Assembly: GCA_003241055.1 (NCBI GenBank)
Contig: QFOD01000022.1
Span: forward strand, 1 to 64,000
Reading direction: 5' to 3'
Source: Roseateles depolymerans
Lineage (GTDB): Bacteria > Pseudomonadota > Gammaproteobacteria > Burkholderiales > Burkholderiaceae_C
Length of the DNA stretch: 64,000 nucleotides
Made by a program: the position numbers and the translations under genes
Shown: piece after piece, positions 62,239-64,000 of the stretch
Layout: each line of letters starts with the position of its first letter
Numbering within the stretch: the stretch's first letter is position 1
The notes under the pieces: model-generated
What the model was told of the DNA's origin: nothing
Databases searched by the model: none
Seen by the model: only the letters and a program-made list of their open reading frames with translations

Positions 62239-62982
62239 GTGAAAACAGCCCGCCGCCGTCGCCTCCACGCCCCCGCCCGGCGGGCTGCTGCCCGTCGCTG
62301 GCTGACCCGTGCCGCCCTGCTGGGCGTCGCCGGGCTCGTGACGGGTGCGCAGGCGTCCGACCTGTCGGCCACGGCTGCGGCGGTGGAGGGCGCCCTGGTG
62401 CCAGCCGCCGCGGGGGTGTTGTCCGGGTGGCTGCTGATGCGGCGGCGGCGTGATCGTGCCAGCAATGCGGCTCGCCCATCGATGGGTCGCCAGGCCTGGC
62501 GTGATTCGCTGCAGTCGAGCGCGGATGTGGACGTGGCGATGCAGGGCTTGTGTCAGCAACTGGTCGACGCCCACGACGCCGACCTGGCCTGCATCGCCGT
62601 GTTCCAGGGCACAACGGGCGGCGCCTACAGCGTGATCGCCCCGGTGGCTGGCGACACGCTTTGCAGCCTGCCGCCGCGCCGAGGCGATCTGCTGCTGCTG
62701 CCCGGCCGGCAGGACCTGTTGCAGCGCTTGCTGTGCGGCGAGCCGCTGGTGATCGGCGGCTGCCCCGAGGCGCTGGGTACCAGCTTTCTGTGGCCGGGCT
62801 GCACCGCCTTTGCCAGCGCGTTGCTGCTGCCGTTATGGCAGGGCGGCCGTTGCTGGGGCTGCCTGGCCTTGTTCGCTCGCGCGGCGCATGCCTATCCACC
62901 CGGCGAACTCGCCCATCTGCAGTCGGTGGCAGACGCCGTCAGCGTTGCGCTGGGCCGTCAGCCGCCAGTGGGTGGCGACTGA
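62239..62982 (+). CDS. GAF-domain-like protein with N-terminal membrane segment
   Basis: 247 residues from a GTG. A basic N terminus and two hydrophobic stretches (about 22-38 and 50-66, the latter ending in RRRRD) suggest membrane attachment or a signal plus anchor. The remaining ~155 residues look like a GAF domain: LCQQLVDAHDADLACIAVFQG, YSVIAPVAGD, LLLPLWQGGRCWGCLALFAR and LQSVADAVSVALGR. No output domain is present. It may be a single-domain sensor working with the chemoreceptor gene 108 bp downstream, but this is inference. Confidence 0.7.
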   Translation: MKTARRRRLHAPARRAAARRWLTRAALLGVAGLVTGAQASDLSATAAAVEGALVPAAAGVLSGWLLMRRRRDRASNAARPSMGRQAWRDSLQSSADVDVAMQGLCQQLVDAHDADLACIAVFQGTTGGAYSVIAPVAGDTLCSLPPRRGDLLLLPGRQDLLQRLLCGEPLVIGGCPEALGTSFLWPGCTAFASALLLPLWQGGRCWGCLALFARAAHAYPPGELAHLQSVADAVSVALGRQPPVGGD

Positions 62983-63090
62983 CGCCGGGGCCACTGCCCT
63001 TTCCTGGGCAGGCCACGTGCCTGCCTTGCCCGACCGCGCGCCACCCCTCGTGCGGCGGGCCGATGTCCCTGGGGTGTCCTGGAGCTTTCC

Positions 63091-64000
63091 ATGTTTCTCG
63101 GCCGGCTATCCATCGGCATGCGACTGGCAGTGGTGCTGGCCGCCATCCTGTTCATCTGTCTGGTCAGCAGCGCGCTGGCGGTGCTGCAGTTCGAGTCGTC
63201 GCGCGATGCGGTCAAGCGCATGCTGAACCAGCAGGTGGACACCGAGCGCCTGGCGTCGGACTGGTATGCCACGGTCTATGCGTCTGGCCTGCTGGCAGCG
63301 GCCATCGCCCGTTCCAGCGACGACTCGCTGGCCGGCTATTACGCCAGCACGCGGGACGCCATCCGCGTCAAGATTGATGGCATCCAGGCGGCCGTGCAGC
63401 AGCGCCTGACGGATGCCGAGGGGCGTGCCCGCTACGAGCGCATCCTCGGCCTTCGCAAGACCTACCTGACGGCGTTGATGTCGGTGTACCAGCTCAAGCA
63501 GGCCGGCCAGGCGCAGCAGGCGCAGGCGCTCTACGACGGGGAGCTGAGCCGGGCCAGCGAGGTCTATCTGCGCGAGGTCAAGGCCATCATGGACGACGCG
63601 CGTCGCCAGATGGACGAGAGCGGCCGGCAGGTGCAGACGCAGCAGTCGCGTGCCGCGGTACTGCTGAGCGTCTGCGCTGGGCTCGCGCTGGTGCTGGGAG
63701 CGCTGCTGGCCTGGTGGCTCACCCGCAGCATTACACGCCCGCTGGCCCAGGCGCGGCGCGTGGCGGCCGACATCGCGGCCATGGACCTCAGCGGCCAGCC
63801 CGGCGCGTACTACGCGGCCGACGAGACCGGCCAGTTGCTGCATTCGCTGGACCAGATGCGTGCGGCGCTGCGTCAGGCGCTGCAGGACATTCAGCAGGCC
63901 GCGCAGGGGGTGTCGACGGCCAGCGATGAGCTGACGCTGGGCAACCGCGATCTGTCGGGGCGTACCGAGCAGGCCGCGTCTGGCCTGCAGCAGACCGCCA
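63091..64000 (+). CDS. Methyl-accepting chemotaxis protein (partial, cut by window end)
   Basis: The first 303 residues of a larger protein. TM1 at about 10-32 (RLAVVLAAILFICLVSSALAVL) is followed by a periplasmic four-helix-bundle ligand domain (about 35-188, MLNQQVDTERLASDWYATVYA...). TM2 is at about 190-212 (AAVLLSVCAGLALVLGALLAWWL), then a HAMP domain (TRSITRPLAQARRVAADIAAMDL...) and the beginning of the methylation/coiled-coil region (LSGRTEQAASGLQQTA). A GGAG precedes the ATG. The signalling tip lies beyond 64000. Confidence 0.93.
   Translation, partial: MFLGRLSIGMRLAVVLAAILFICLVSSALAVLQFESSRDAVKRMLNQQVDTERLASDWYATVYASGLLAAAIARSSDDSLAGYYASTRDAIRVKIDGIQAAVQQRLTDAEGRARYERILGLRKTYLTALMSVYQLKQAGQAQQAQALYDGELSRASEVYLREVKAIMDDARRQMDESGRQVQTQQSRAAVLLSVCAGLALVLGALLAWWLTRSITRPLAQARRVAADIAAMDLSGQPGAYYAADETGQLLHSLDQMRAALRQALQDIQQAAQGVSTASDELTLGNRDLSGRTEQAASGLQQTA

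Overview
The window is GC-rich chromosomal DNA from a betaproteobacterium, almost certainly of the order Burkholderiales (Rubrivivax / Leptothrix / Roseateles type). This rests on several family markers seen in translation: an EF-P with Arg32 next to its rhamnosyltransferase EarP, two PEP-CTERM proteins, a Bug-type periplasmic binding protein, DUF4148 and DUF4936 proteins, a CstA-YbdD pair, and the mltG-tmk-holB-pilZ-tatD order. There is no phage, plasmid, CRISPR or rRNA operon. About 60 protein genes and two tRNAs (Val-TAC, His-GTG) fill nearly all of it. Most long competing reading frames are GC-skew shadows.

Layout. 0.3-3.7 kb: an ABC exporter half-transporter, a secreted proline-iminopeptidase-like hydrolase and a cysteine-cluster protein. 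3.7-9.6 kb: a minus-strand cassette, miaA - LolD-like ATPase - FtsX-like permease - AttH/CrtC-type lipocalin-like secreted protein, with a 316-bp element bounded by terminal inverted repeats between ATPase and permease. 9.6-13.6 kb: an RluF-type pseudouridine synthase, mutL and a DedA protein. 13.7-19.0 kb: a periplasmic tricorn-like protease followed by a Cache histidine kinase and a NarL-type regulator. 19-25 kb: PEP-CTERM protein 1, a LysE exporter, cstA-ybdD and a CocE/NonD hydrolase. 25.2-30.8 kb: an AmiC-like amidase, tsaE, queG, a chalcone-isomerase-like protein, a Bug protein and xerD. 31-40 kb: a TonB-dependent receptor, MarC, a GNAT enzyme, aceA with an operator-like palindrome and a structured 3' end, PEP-CTERM protein 2, a divergent alcohol dehydrogenase / esterase pair and a thioesterase-GNAT fusion. 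40-46 kb: a CTG-initiated DUF4936 gene, ygfZ, mltG-tmk-holB-pilZ-tatD and an ankyrin protein. 46-56 kb: an AI-2E family transporter with a long C-terminal tail, efp-earP, uvrC, pgsA, an HU gene, tRNA-Val, ppiD and tRNA-His. 56.4-60.2 kb: an ECF sigma / anti-sigma locus with secreted proteins. 60.2-64 kb: an RNase D-like exonuclease, a nitronate monooxygenase, a GAF protein and a chemotaxis receptor cut by the window end.

The most interesting unit is 56.4-60.2 kb. Two nearly identical promoter-like sequences (GGAATAA-N15-GTCTAC, 24 of 28 bases shared) precede a DUF4148 protein gene and a four-gene operon: DUF305 protein, secreted beta-propeller, ECF sigma factor, membrane anti-sigma factor. 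This looks like a self-regulated envelope-stress or metal-response regulon. A second signal is the 9-mer CAGGTCTTG, found nine times on both strands, inside genes in several reading frames and with unusual codons. This suggests a nucleotide-level signal such as an uptake-like or REP-related sequence.

Coordinates, starts and motifs were read by eye. Families are named from recognisable motifs and not from database searches. Small sites (operators, promoters, structured RNA) are inference.
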